64,000 nucleotides of DNA from SZUA-430 sp964547645 (GTDB lineage: Bacteria; Pseudomonadota; Alphaproteobacteria; Micropepsales; Micropepsaceae), in the NCBI GenBank assembly GCA_964547645.1, contig CAZJOM010000006.1:28524-92523 (forward strand), given 5' to 3'. The position numbers and the translations under genes are program-made. This document shows positions 15,724 through 23,674 of this stretch, in pieces. The number at the start of each line of letters is the position of its first letter. The first letter of the stretch is position 1. The notes under the pieces are model-generated. The model had not been told where the DNA came from. It ran no database searches and saw only the letters and a program-made list of their open reading frames with translations.

Positions 15724-17475
15724 ATGTCACAGAGGTCGAAGAGCCAACGAGCAACAGCCGCGGCGCCGGCGGAACCGCGTCCCCTCAAGCCGGTCCCGGT
15801 CGAGGCGCCGGCTGTCAAAGCGACCGACACGGCTTTGGAGGGCATGGTAGCACCGCCAGCTTATGCGATCGATTTTTGGCAACGCTCTATCTTGTTCTGG
15901 GACGCGTTGCGCAAGCGCGCCAACATCATGCTGGAGCATGACGAGGCAGGGATGCCACCGGTGCTCGCGTTTCAATACGAGGTTCTGCTCGACGCACGTC
16001 GCTTCGACAGGCCGGCGAACTATGCGCTGCTGCGCATCACGGCGGTCGGCGACGCCCATGCTGATAGTTGCGTCGATGAGACCAAGCCGCCGGTGATCAT
16101 TATCGATCCCCGCGCGGGCCACGGACCGGGGATCGGCGGCTTCAAGCGTGAGTCCGAGGTCGGCATCGCCCTGCGCGAAGGATTTCCCGTCTACTTCGTC
16201 TCGTTCTTCCCTGCCGCTGTGCCGCATCAACGGCTGGTGGACGTCCTTCATGCGATGCGGCGGTTCGTTGACGAGGTCATGGCGCGTCATCCGGGACGGC
16301 TTCCGGTGCTCTACGGCAATTGTCAGGCCGGTTGGGCGGCGACTCTGGTTGCGATTCATTGCCAAGGTCCCGTCGGCGCCGTTGTGCTGAATGGCTCTCC
16401 ACTCTCCTATTGGGCGGGCGAGTCCGGCGCCAACCCGATGCGTCTCGTCGGGGGACTTCTCGGCGGCAGCTGGATCACCAACCTGCTCGCCGACCTGGGC
16501 AACGGGCGCTTCGACGGCGCTTGGCTCATTCAGAACTTCGAGTCGCTGAAGCCCGAAAACGCCATTTGGGAGAAATATGCGAACCTCTTTCTCAACATCG
16601 ACGAGGAGGAAGAGCGATTTCTCGAGTTCGAACGTTGGTGGAACGCTTGGTACAGCTTTAGCCGGGAGGAGATCGTCGAGATCGTCGATCATCTCTTCAT
16701 CGGCAACGAGCTTGAGCAGGGCGCGCTCGATCTCGGCGACGATGTCAAGATCGATTTGCGCACTCTGAAAGCCCCGCTCGTGATTTTCGCCTCATACGGC
16801 GACAACATCACGCCTCCGCACCAGGCGCTTGCATGGCTCAAGGCGGTCTACGGGACGAGCGACGCGCTTAAGGCCGCGGGTCAGCGCATTGTCTATCTCA
16901 TCAACCCGCATGTCGGGCATCTCGGCATTTTCGTTTCGGCCTCCGTCGCGCGTCTCGAGCACCGCGCCATTTTGGAAAGTCTTGGCGAGATCGAGGAGCT
17001 GGCGCCCGGTCTCTACGAAATGAAGATCGCAAATCCGACCGGCGATCCGGATTGCCACAAGCCGCAATATCAGGTGGCCTTCGAGGAGCGTCGTGTCGAG
17101 GACCTTATTTTCAACACGCCGCACGAAGCGTTTGCGCGCGTGCGCCGTCTGTCAGACATCAACGAGAGCATCTATCGGACGTTCTGGGCCCCATGGGTCC
17201 AGACTCTTTCGACGCCGTGGTCGGCTGCGATGTTCAAGTGGCTGCATCCGATGCGCACAAATCGTTACCTTTTGTCGGAGAAGTTCTCGCCTGGGATGCA
17301 CCTCGTAGCCGCTCTAGCGGAACAGGTGCGCAGGAATCGGTCGGCCACGCGTTCCGATCATCCGCTGCGGGCCGCCGAGCGGAAGCTCAGCGAAGACACA
17401 ACCAAAACGCTCGAGGGGATGCGGAAAGCTCGGGACCGGATTCAGGAAGCAACATTCAAGCAACTCTATGGATGA
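15724..17475 (+). CDS. DUF3141 alpha/beta-hydrolase, PHA synthase-like
   Basis: This encodes 583 residues. After a low-complexity Pro/Ala-rich N-terminus (about 1-35) comes a domain with the PHA synthase-like nucleophile elbow GNCQAGWAA (Cys200), and DPRAGHGPGIGGF, where PHA synthases bind acyl chains. These features define the DUF3141 family, usually found near polyhydroxyalkanoate or thiolase genes. The activity of the family is not established. Twelve bases downstream begins the acetyl-CoA acetyltransferase, so the two are very likely one operon concerned with storage polymer or acyl-CoA metabolism. Confidence 0.8.
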   Translation: MSQRSKSQRATAAAPAEPRPLKPVPVEAPAVKATDTALEGMVAPPAYAIDFWQRSILFWDALRKRANIMLEHDEAGMPPVLAFQYEVLLDARRFDRPANYALLRITAVGDAHADSCVDETKPPVIIIDPRAGHGPGIGGFKRESEVGIALREGFPVYFVSFFPAAVPHQRLVDVLHAMRRFVDEVMARHPGRLPVLYGNCQAGWAATLVAIHCQGPVGAVVLNGSPLSYWAGESGANPMRLVGGLLGGSWITNLLADLGNGRFDGAWLIQNFESLKPENAIWEKYANLFLNIDEEEERFLEFERWWNAWYSFSREEIVEIVDHLFIGNELEQGALDLGDDVKIDLRTLKAPLVIFASYGDNITPPHQALAWLKAVYGTSDALKAAGQRIVYLINPHVGHLGIFVSASVARLEHRAILESLGEIEELAPGLYEMKIANPTGDPDCHKPQYQVAFEERRVEDLIFNTPHEAFARVRRLSDINESIYRTFWAPWVQTLSTPWSAAMFKWLHPMRTNRYLLSEKFSPGMHLVAALAEQVRRNRSATRSDHPLRAAERKLSEDTTKTLEGMRKARDRIQEATFKQLYG

Positions 17476-17486
17476 GGGACGATGCG

Positions 17487-18674
17487 ATGACACAGTCCAA
17501 CATTGTCCTTTGCGGCGCGACACGCACCGCGATCGGTACTTACAACGGATCGCTCAAGGACGTCGCGACGCCTGAACTCGGCGCCATTGTCATTCGTGAC
17601 GCACTGAGGCGCGCCGGCACCGACAGCGCCAAGATCGAAGCCGTTGTTATGGGGCAGGTCGTTCAAGCGGGCGCGAAGATGAATCCCGCGCGGCAAGCTG
17701 CGATCAAAGGCGGAATCCCGGCGCATGTACCGGCGATGACCGTAAACCGCGTCTGTGGTTCCGGAGTCCAAGCTATAATTGCTGCAGCACAAGAGCTGAT
17801 GCTTGGCCATGCACAGTGCGCGGTCGCGGGCGGAATGGAAAACATGGATCAATCGCCATACCTCTTGTCCGGCGGACGCTGGGGATACCGTATGGGGGAT
17901 GCCCCGATCCATGACAGCATGCTTCGCGACGGTCTCAACGATGCGTTCTCGGACAAGCACTCAGGCTGGGTCACGGAGGATTTGGTGGCCAAGTTTGAAA
18001 TATCGCGTGACGCGCAAGATCGCTGGGCGCTTCGTACGCAACAGCGGTTTGCAGATGCGCAAGCGGCGGGGAAGTTCGACGCGGAAATTGTCCCTGTCGT
18101 CTTGAAAAGCCGAAAGGGCGATGTCGCGTTCAAGAGGGACGAGCACAATCGGCCGGACACCACGCTTGAGAGCTTGTCGAAACTTGCGCCAGCGTTTCGC
18201 GAGAACGGTACGATCACGGCCGGTAATGCGCCGGGACTGAATAGCGGCGCTGCGGCGATGCTCGTTGCGACTGAACGCTGGGCGGACAAACAGGGCATCG
18301 AACCCATGGCCCGGTTGGTGGCGTTCGGCGTCGGCGCCGTCGAACCCGGGTTCTTTGGCTTGGGCCCGGTGCCTGCCGTTCGACAAGCCCTCGCGCGCGC
18401 CGGCTGGAGCATCGGCGATATCGAGCGCGCGGAAGTGAATGAGGCTTTCGCCGCCGTCGTTGTCGCGCTTATGCGCGAACTCGGGTTACCGCAGGATCTC
18501 GTGAATGTTGAAGGCGGTGCAATCGCGCACGGCCATCCCATTGGCGCGACGGGGGCGGTGCTCACCACCCGGCTCCTCCACAGCATGCGGCGTGACGCCG
18601 TTCGGCGCGGGCTCGTCACGCTTTGCATCGGCGGCGGGCAAGGCGTCGCCCTCGCGCTTGAGGCCGTTCGGTGA
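17487..18674 (+). CDS. Acetyl-CoA C-acetyltransferase (thiolase)
   Basis: This encodes 395 residues from ATG 17487. Catalytic Cys90 lies in NRVCGSGVQA, and the other active-site blocks are NEAFAA, HGHPIGATG and CIGGGQG. The length and motifs fit the biosynthetic PhaA/AtoB class, which condenses two acetyl-CoA to acetoacetyl-CoA. Upstream is the PHA-synthase-like DUF3141 gene. The stop codon overlaps the GTG start of the P-type ATPase by four bases. Confidence 0.9.
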   Translation: MTQSNIVLCGATRTAIGTYNGSLKDVATPELGAIVIRDALRRAGTDSAKIEAVVMGQVVQAGAKMNPARQAAIKGGIPAHVPAMTVNRVCGSGVQAIIAAAQELMLGHAQCAVAGGMENMDQSPYLLSGGRWGYRMGDAPIHDSMLRDGLNDAFSDKHSGWVTEDLVAKFEISRDAQDRWALRTQQRFADAQAAGKFDAEIVPVVLKSRKGDVAFKRDEHNRPDTTLESLSKLAPAFRENGTITAGNAPGLNSGAAAMLVATERWADKQGIEPMARLVAFGVGAVEPGFFGLGPVPAVRQALARAGWSIGDIERAEVNEAFAAVVVALMRELGLPQDLVNVEGGAIAHGHPIGATGAVLTTRLLHSMRRDAVRRGLVTLCIGGGQGVALALEAVR

Positions 18675-21079
18675 CATCCATGGACGACCACACCGGAATG
18701 CATAACCATCACCATGCGGACGCGAGCGGCGCTGCAAAGTCCCGCCAACCGAGTGACTCCGTCACGACTGCGGTCATCGACATAGGCGGCATGCTCTCAG
18801 CCGTCGATGAGCAAGTCGTCGAGGCATTCGTTCGGCGTCAGCCGGGGCTCAAGAGCATCTTGGTCAATCGTGCCGCGGATCGGGCCACGGTCACGTTCGA
18901 TCCGACAAAGACGAACCTCGCGGCGATCGCGGAAGCCATCCGGGCCTGCGGGTTTCACTGCAGGGGCGAGTCGCTGCCAAACCACGTGTGTCGGCTGGAG
19001 GCGCCGCCTGGGCGCGCCACGCATGCCGATCACGAAGACATGCACGCCGGCCATGATGCGGCAGCGATGGCGACGGATATGCGCAATCGCTTTGTTGTAG
19101 CGCTCTTCTTTGCGCTTCCGATCTTTCTGCTGCATCCCATGGGCCTCCCCATTCCTCCGTTGCCGCTGCCGGCCGGATGGGATCGCGAGATCGTGATGTT
19201 CGTTCTGGCCACGGGCGCCATCGCTTATCCCGTTTGGCCATTCGTTGTCGGTGCGTGGCGCGCGGTTCAACGCGGCGTCCTCAACATGGCGGTGCTGGTC
19301 GTTCTGAGCGTAGGCGCAGGTTATCTCTTCAGCATAGGCGCGACTTTCATCTATGGCGGCGAGCAATTCTACGAGGCAGCCGCCGTCCTTCTCGTGTTCA
19401 TCCTGCTTGGCCACTGGTTGGAGATGCGGGCGCGGGCGGGAGCATCGGAGGCAATTCGCCACCTACTCGATTTGGCCCCGCCCAAAGCGAATGTCTTGCG
19501 TGACGGTAAGGAGATCGAGCTTGCGACCGCCGATGTCGTCGTCGGCGATGTCGTCGTTATCAGACCCGGGAACAAAATTCCGGTCGATGGCGAGATCATC
19601 GAGGGCCAATCGACAATCGATGAATCGATGCTCACCGGCGAATCCATGCCGGTCAGCAAGGGACCGGGCAGCACGGTCGCTGGCGCCACCATCAACAAAA
19701 GTGGGGCCTTTCGCTATCGTGCAACCAAGATCGGCGCGGACACGGCGCTTGCGCAGATCGTGAAGCTGGTCCAGGAAGCACAAAACTCGAAAGCGCCGGC
19801 GCAGCTCCTCGCCGATCGCGCATCGCAATGGCTGGTGATCGCCGCGATTATCGTTTCAGCTCTGGCATTCCTGTTCTGGTACACTCTTGGCGGCGCTTCG
19901 CTCCTCTTTGCCGTGACGATGGCGATTACGGTTTTAGTCATCGCCTGCCCGGACGCACTCGGCCTGGCGACGCCCATGGCGGTTATGGTGGGCACCGGCC
20001 GCGGCGCGCTCAACGGCATCTTGCTTAAGAACGCTGTCGCGCTTGAAGAGGCGGCCAAGCTTGATGTCGTTGTGTTCGACAAAACCGGCACGCTGACCAT
20101 GGGTCAGCCCGAAGTCGTTGAGGTCGTGGCAGGGCCTGACGGGGACGAGCGGTCGGTTCTGGCGACGGCGGCGGCGATCGAGAAGGGATCCGATCATCCG
20201 CTGGCGCAAGCGATCCTGCGTCGCGCGAAAGGCGCAGAGGCTCCGACCGCTGAAGCATTTCAGAATCTCGAAGGTCGCGGCGCCCAAGCGCGCGTCGCGG
20301 GCGACAAGGTCTTCGTGGGCAACCGCCGCCTGATGGATGAGGCGCGCGTCGACCTCGGGAACCTGGTCGGAGAAGCCGCACGCCTTGCCAGCGGTGGTCG
20401 AACCGTCGTTCACGTCGCGCGTGCGGGCCGTTTGATTGGCTTGATTGCGATCGCGGACAAACCGCGGCCGACGTCGTCGGCCACCGTCGCCGCACTGCAG
20501 GCCGCCCGCGTCAAGGTCGCGATGCTGACCGGCGATAATCAGGCGACGGCAGAGCGCATCGGACGCGAGCTCAAGATCGACATCGTCCTCGCCGACGTGC
20601 TGCCTGGGCAGAAGGTGGAGAAAGTGAAGGAGTTGCAGGCGCAAGGCCATCGCGTCGGCATGGTCGGTGACGGAATTAACGACGCGCCGGCTCTTACCCA
20701 GGCGGATTTGGGCTTTGCCATCGGCGCCGGAACCGACGTCGCGATCGAGAGCGCCGATGTCGTGCTGATGCGCAGCGATCCCTTCGACGTCGTCAAGGCC
20801 ATACGCCTTTCGCGCGCCACGTTGCGCAAGATGCATCAGAATCTATGGTGGGCCGCGGGTTACAACGTGATCGCCTTTCCACTTGCGGCTGGCGTATTCT
20901 ATCCCTTCTTGCTGAGCCCCGAGATTGCTGCGCTCTCGATGTCGGGTAGCTCGGTCATCGTTGCGGTGAACGCGCTGATGCTGAAATGGGTGCGGCTCGA
21001 AGGGTTTGCAGTGCGCGTGACCAGCGACGGCCCGCCGTCGGGTGGCGTTCCCAACGGCGCGCGACAACCCGCGCAATGA
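18671..21079 (+). CDS. P1B-type heavy-metal-translocating ATPase with CPD motif
   Basis: This encodes 802 residues. GTG 18671 is preferred because GAGG lies seven bases upstream; ATG 18680 is possible. A His-rich head (HNHHH) precedes an HMA-like domain whose metal motif is degenerate: GGMLSAVDEQ has Ser and Asp where GMxCxxC has Cys. A second His-rich linker (HADHEDMHAGHD) follows. Core motifs are TGES, DKTGTLT (Asp470), HP (DHPL) and GDGINDAPAL. The transmembrane metal site reads CPD (426-428) instead of CPC, while the last TM keeps MSGSS. The family exports copper or similar ions; the specificity here is uncertain because of the two changed sites. Confidence 0.85.
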   Translation: MTSMDDHTGMHNHHHADASGAAKSRQPSDSVTTAVIDIGGMLSAVDEQVVEAFVRRQPGLKSILVNRAADRATVTFDPTKTNLAAIAEAIRACGFHCRGESLPNHVCRLEAPPGRATHADHEDMHAGHDAAAMATDMRNRFVVALFFALPIFLLHPMGLPIPPLPLPAGWDREIVMFVLATGAIAYPVWPFVVGAWRAVQRGVLNMAVLVVLSVGAGYLFSIGATFIYGGEQFYEAAAVLLVFILLGHWLEMRARAGASEAIRHLLDLAPPKANVLRDGKEIELATADVVVGDVVVIRPGNKIPVDGEIIEGQSTIDESMLTGESMPVSKGPGSTVAGATINKSGAFRYRATKIGADTALAQIVKLVQEAQNSKAPAQLLADRASQWLVIAAIIVSALAFLFWYTLGGASLLFAVTMAITVLVIACPDALGLATPMAVMVGTGRGALNGILLKNAVALEEAAKLDVVVFDKTGTLTMGQPEVVEVVAGPDGDERSVLATAAAIEKGSDHPLAQAILRRAKGAEAPTAEAFQNLEGRGAQARVAGDKVFVGNRRLMDEARVDLGNLVGEAARLASGGRTVVHVARAGRLIGLIAIADKPRPTSSATVAALQAARVKVAMLTGDNQATAERIGRELKIDIVLADVLPGQKVEKVKELQAQGHRVGMVGDGINDAPALTQADLGFAIGAGTDVAIESADVVLMRSDPFDVVKAIRLSRATLRKMHQNLWWAAGYNVIAFPLAAGVFYPFLLSPEIAALSMSGSSVIVAVNALMLKWVRLEGFAVRVTSDGPPSGGVPNGARQPAQ

Positions 21080-22056
21080 TCGTTTCTGGACGCCTGGTCA
21101 CGCTCACAATGAATCCGGCCATCGACGTATCGACGTCCGTTGAGCGGATCATTCCGATTCGTAAGTTGCGCTGCAAGCCAGCGAAGTACGATCCCGGTGG
21201 CGGTGGCATCAATGTTGCGCGCGTGCTCAAGCGATTCGGCTTGGATCCGCTTGCGATCTATGTTGCAGGTGGCCCCACGGGCGCGCTACTCAACGAGCTT
21301 GTCACCCGCGAAGGTATTCGCGGGCATGTCGTGACCATGAGCGGGCTCACGCGTGAGGACATGACGGTTGTTGATGAAAGCACGGAAGAGCAATACCGGT
21401 TCGTGCTGCCGAGTCCGCCGGTCGACGAACGCACCTGGGATGCATGTCTGAACGCCGTCGCGGCATTGTCGCCGGCGCCTGCCTATCTTGTCGCGAGCGG
21501 AAGTCTGCCCGTGGGCATACCGGATGACCTTTACGCCCGCATCGCGCGCCGAATGAAGCAAGTGGGCACGCGGGTTGTGCTGGATACGTCGGGGCTCGCG
21601 CTAAGGGTGGCTCTCGCGGAAGGCGTCGCGGTGGTGAAGCCGAATCTCGGCGAACTGCGGGCGCTTGTCGGACAGCCGTTGGAAAGTGAAGACGAATGGC
21701 TGGAAGCCTGCCAAGCGATCACCTTCCGCGGCGGCGCGGAGGTTGTGGCTCTCACCCTTGCCGAGCGCGGTGCGTTGATCGTCACGCGCGGCCGCGCTTG
21801 GCGCCTCCGCGCGCCGCAAGTGAGGGTCGCCAGCACGGTTGGAGCGGGCGACAGCTTCCTGGGCGCGTTCGTCTGGAGTCTTGCGTCGGGCCATGAACTG
21901 CCGCTGGCAGCTCGTTACGCTGTGGCGGCTGGAAGTGCCGCTCTCCTGGCGCCGGGCACGGAGCTTTGCAGGAAAGATGACGTCGAACGGCTGCTTTCTC
22001 TGGTCGAAACGAGCAGCCTCGACCACGGTGATAGAAGCTCACCCGTGGGCCGGTAG
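21076..22056 (+). CDS. PfkB-family sugar kinase, probable 1-phosphofructokinase type
   Basis: This encodes 326 residues from ATG 21076, overlapping the ATPase stop by four bases. It opens TLTMNPAIDVS, as in FruK/LacC/PfkB phosphosugar kinases. It has the GGGGINVARVLKRFG substrate motif and ends with the anion-hole/catalytic motif VGAGDSFLGAF. The substrate could be fructose-1-phosphate, fructose-6-phosphate or tagatose-6-phosphate. With GAPDH, PEP synthase and a hydroxyacid dehydrogenase nearby, a glycolytic role is likely. Confidence 0.82.
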   Translation: MIVSGRLVTLTMNPAIDVSTSVERIIPIRKLRCKPAKYDPGGGGINVARVLKRFGLDPLAIYVAGGPTGALLNELVTREGIRGHVVTMSGLTREDMTVVDESTEEQYRFVLPSPPVDERTWDACLNAVAALSPAPAYLVASGSLPVGIPDDLYARIARRMKQVGTRVVLDTSGLALRVALAEGVAVVKPNLGELRALVGQPLESEDEWLEACQAITFRGGAEVVALTLAERGALIVTRGRAWRLRAPQVRVASTVGAGDSFLGAFVWSLASGHELPLAARYAVAAGSAALLAPGTELCRKDDVERLLSLVETSSLDHGDRSSPVGR

Positions 22057-22124
22057 AATGTACTTCAAGCATACTTCCGAGCGGTGTCAGACTTGGCAAG
22101 GCTCGAGGTGCTGGACCCATATCG

Positions 22125-22763
22125 CTACGCGTGAGCGCCCAAGCGCGATTGCCTGAGGTAGATAAAGACGATCAGGCTCAGAACCGCAGCAAAGAAACAC
22201 CAAACGGAAAAGAATGTAGCGATATGTATGACATACGCGGCAAGAAAGGTCACGAAGGCGAGCGCGCCGAACACTTGAATCGTTCTGCTGCTTGAGAAAA
22301 CGCTGCTGGCGCACGTCCCGATCAGGTACATGGCCATGGTTGGGATGGCGTAGAAGTGGGGGGATTCATAGGCGATGTGACTTCCGACGACACGTGCCGT
22401 CACTGGAAATAGCGCGACAAAATAGAGGAGGTAAAGACCCACTGCCAACCCGATGGCCTGGCAGACGGCCATCGCCCTTCTGCGCCAGGGCACGGTCTCC
22501 AACAAACGCACAGCGAACGGAATGTAGATTGGCCAAAGAACGTGAGAAAAGAGTGAGTACAAAAAGGTCAGCGTGACGTCAGCGACGGCCTCGTGCCGAA
22601 GCGACAGCCAAATGAAGCCTTCTATGAGCTGCTGCATGCCGAACAGCAGGGGAATTGCCGCAAACGCGATATCGACTTTCCGCGATGTCATTTGAAGCGT
22701 TGCAACGCCTGCGACCGTCAGAACGCCGCCCGCGACGAAACTGGCGGTGGCAGAAAAGCACAT
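22125..22763 (-). CDS. DUF6629-type integral membrane protein
   Basis: This encodes 212 residues starting MCFSATASF, the usual start of this family; an upstream start would add 19 residues that do not look conserved. About seven hydrophobic segments are visible, with LLFGMQQLIEGFIWL and HVLWPIYIPFAVRLLE between them. The function is unknown. It is convergent with the PfkB gene and divergent from the DUF1614-ppsA operon. A perfect 8-bp inverted repeat lies just upstream at 22774-22795. Confidence 0.65.
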   Translation of the reverse strand: MCFSATASFVAGGVLTVAGVATLQMTSRKVDIAFAAIPLLFGMQQLIEGFIWLSLRHEAVADVTLTFLYSLFSHVLWPIYIPFAVRLLETVPWRRRAMAVCQAIGLAVGLYLLYFVALFPVTARVVGSHIAYESPHFYAIPTMAMYLIGTCASSVFSSSRTIQVFGALAFVTFLAAYVIHIATFFSVWCFFAAVLSLIVFIYLRQSRLGAHA

Positions 22764-22773
22764 CCCGTAACGA

Positions 22774-22795
22774 CTCCAATCTGGGTTGATTGGAG
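22774..22795 (-). promoter_or_regulatory. Perfect 8-bp inverted repeat upstream of the DUF6629 gene
   Basis: CTCCAATC and GATTGGAG are separated by six bases, 11 bases upstream of the minus-strand start. It could be a leader hairpin or a protein-binding site. No target is known. Confidence 0.4.
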
Positions 22796-22927
22796 CAGAA
22801 GCAAGCGCGCGAGGCAACAATGGCTCGACGCGCTCGGGCGATAAGCGGTCGCGGCGGGAAGTCCCTGGAGTACTACGCTTGCTCGTAAGGACAACTTCGA
22901 CATGGCGTTACGTTGTGACAAGCTTGG

Positions 22928-22941
22928 TTGAGCTGGATCAA
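22928..22941 (+). promoter_or_regulatory. Perfect FixK/FNR box
   Basis: TTGAGCTGGATCAA is an exact TTGA-N6-TCAA site. Its centre is 59.5 bases before the DUF1614 gene start at 22994, consistent with a -41.5 activator site and a short leader. The DUF6629 gene lies divergently on the other side. Confidence 0.8.
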
Positions 22942-22993
22942 CTTATTCGCCCCGTTTTGTGGGAGAACGGCGCACTCTACAGGATGCGCTGCC

Positions 22994-23674
22994 ATGCCGA
23001 CCACGAATAGATTGTCGCTTCTCGTCAGCCTCATCATGCTGGTGCTCTTTCCCTTCGTCTTAACCCAGATCGCAGTCGCGAGCTTAGCAAAGCTTCATTT
23101 GTCGCCGCAGACGGCCTTCCAGCTTATGATGGCGATCATCGCCGGTGGTCTGATCAACATCCCGATAAGACGCATTGTTCACCAACAGCCCGTCTGGTCG
23201 AATCCGCTCGCCTTCATCGGGTTGGACGGAGAATCGACCGCATGGCTCAACCGCCAACGCCATGAGACAATCATCGCGGTCAATGTCGGCGGGGCGCTGA
23301 TACCCATTGGGATCGCGCTCTATCAGCTCTTCTATCTTGTGCCGCTCGGAGAAGCCGCAATATGGGCCGTAGTCGTTGCGGTGACGATCAACACGGTAGT
23401 TTCCTATCTGATCGCGACGCCTGTCGCCAATGTCGGGATCGTCATGCCAGGCTTTGTGGCGCCGCTAACAGCGGTGCTGAGCGCGCTCATTCTGGCGCCG
23501 GAGCACGGGCCGCCAGTGGCCTTTGTCGCCGGCGTTCCGGGGCCGCTCATCGGCGCGGATCTTCTCCACATCGATGAATTCGCCAAGACTCCGACGGGCG
23601 TCGCTTCCATCGGCGGGGCGGGCACGTTCGATGGCATCGTCTTGTCTGGAATTCTGGCTGCCTATCTCGCATGA
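22994..23674 (+). CDS. DUF1614-type membrane protein
   Basis: This encodes 226 residues from ATG 22994, with about seven hydrophobic segments. Conserved-looking loops are GGLINIPIRRI and ANVGIVMPGFVAPL, followed by the C-terminal GVASIGGAGTFDGIVLSGILAAY, the pattern of the DUF1614 family found in archaea and some bacteria. The function is unknown. It overlaps ppsA by four bases and is directly downstream of the perfect FixK box, so it leads a three-gene operon: DUF1614, ppsA, hydroxyacid dehydrogenase. Confidence 0.7.
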   Translation: MPTTNRLSLLVSLIMLVLFPFVLTQIAVASLAKLHLSPQTAFQLMMAIIAGGLINIPIRRIVHQQPVWSNPLAFIGLDGESTAWLNRQRHETIIAVNVGGALIPIGIALYQLFYLVPLGEAAIWAVVVAVTINTVVSYLIATPVANVGIVMPGFVAPLTAVLSALILAPEHGPPVAFVAGVPGPLIGADLLHIDEFAKTPTGVASIGGAGTFDGIVLSGILAAYLA

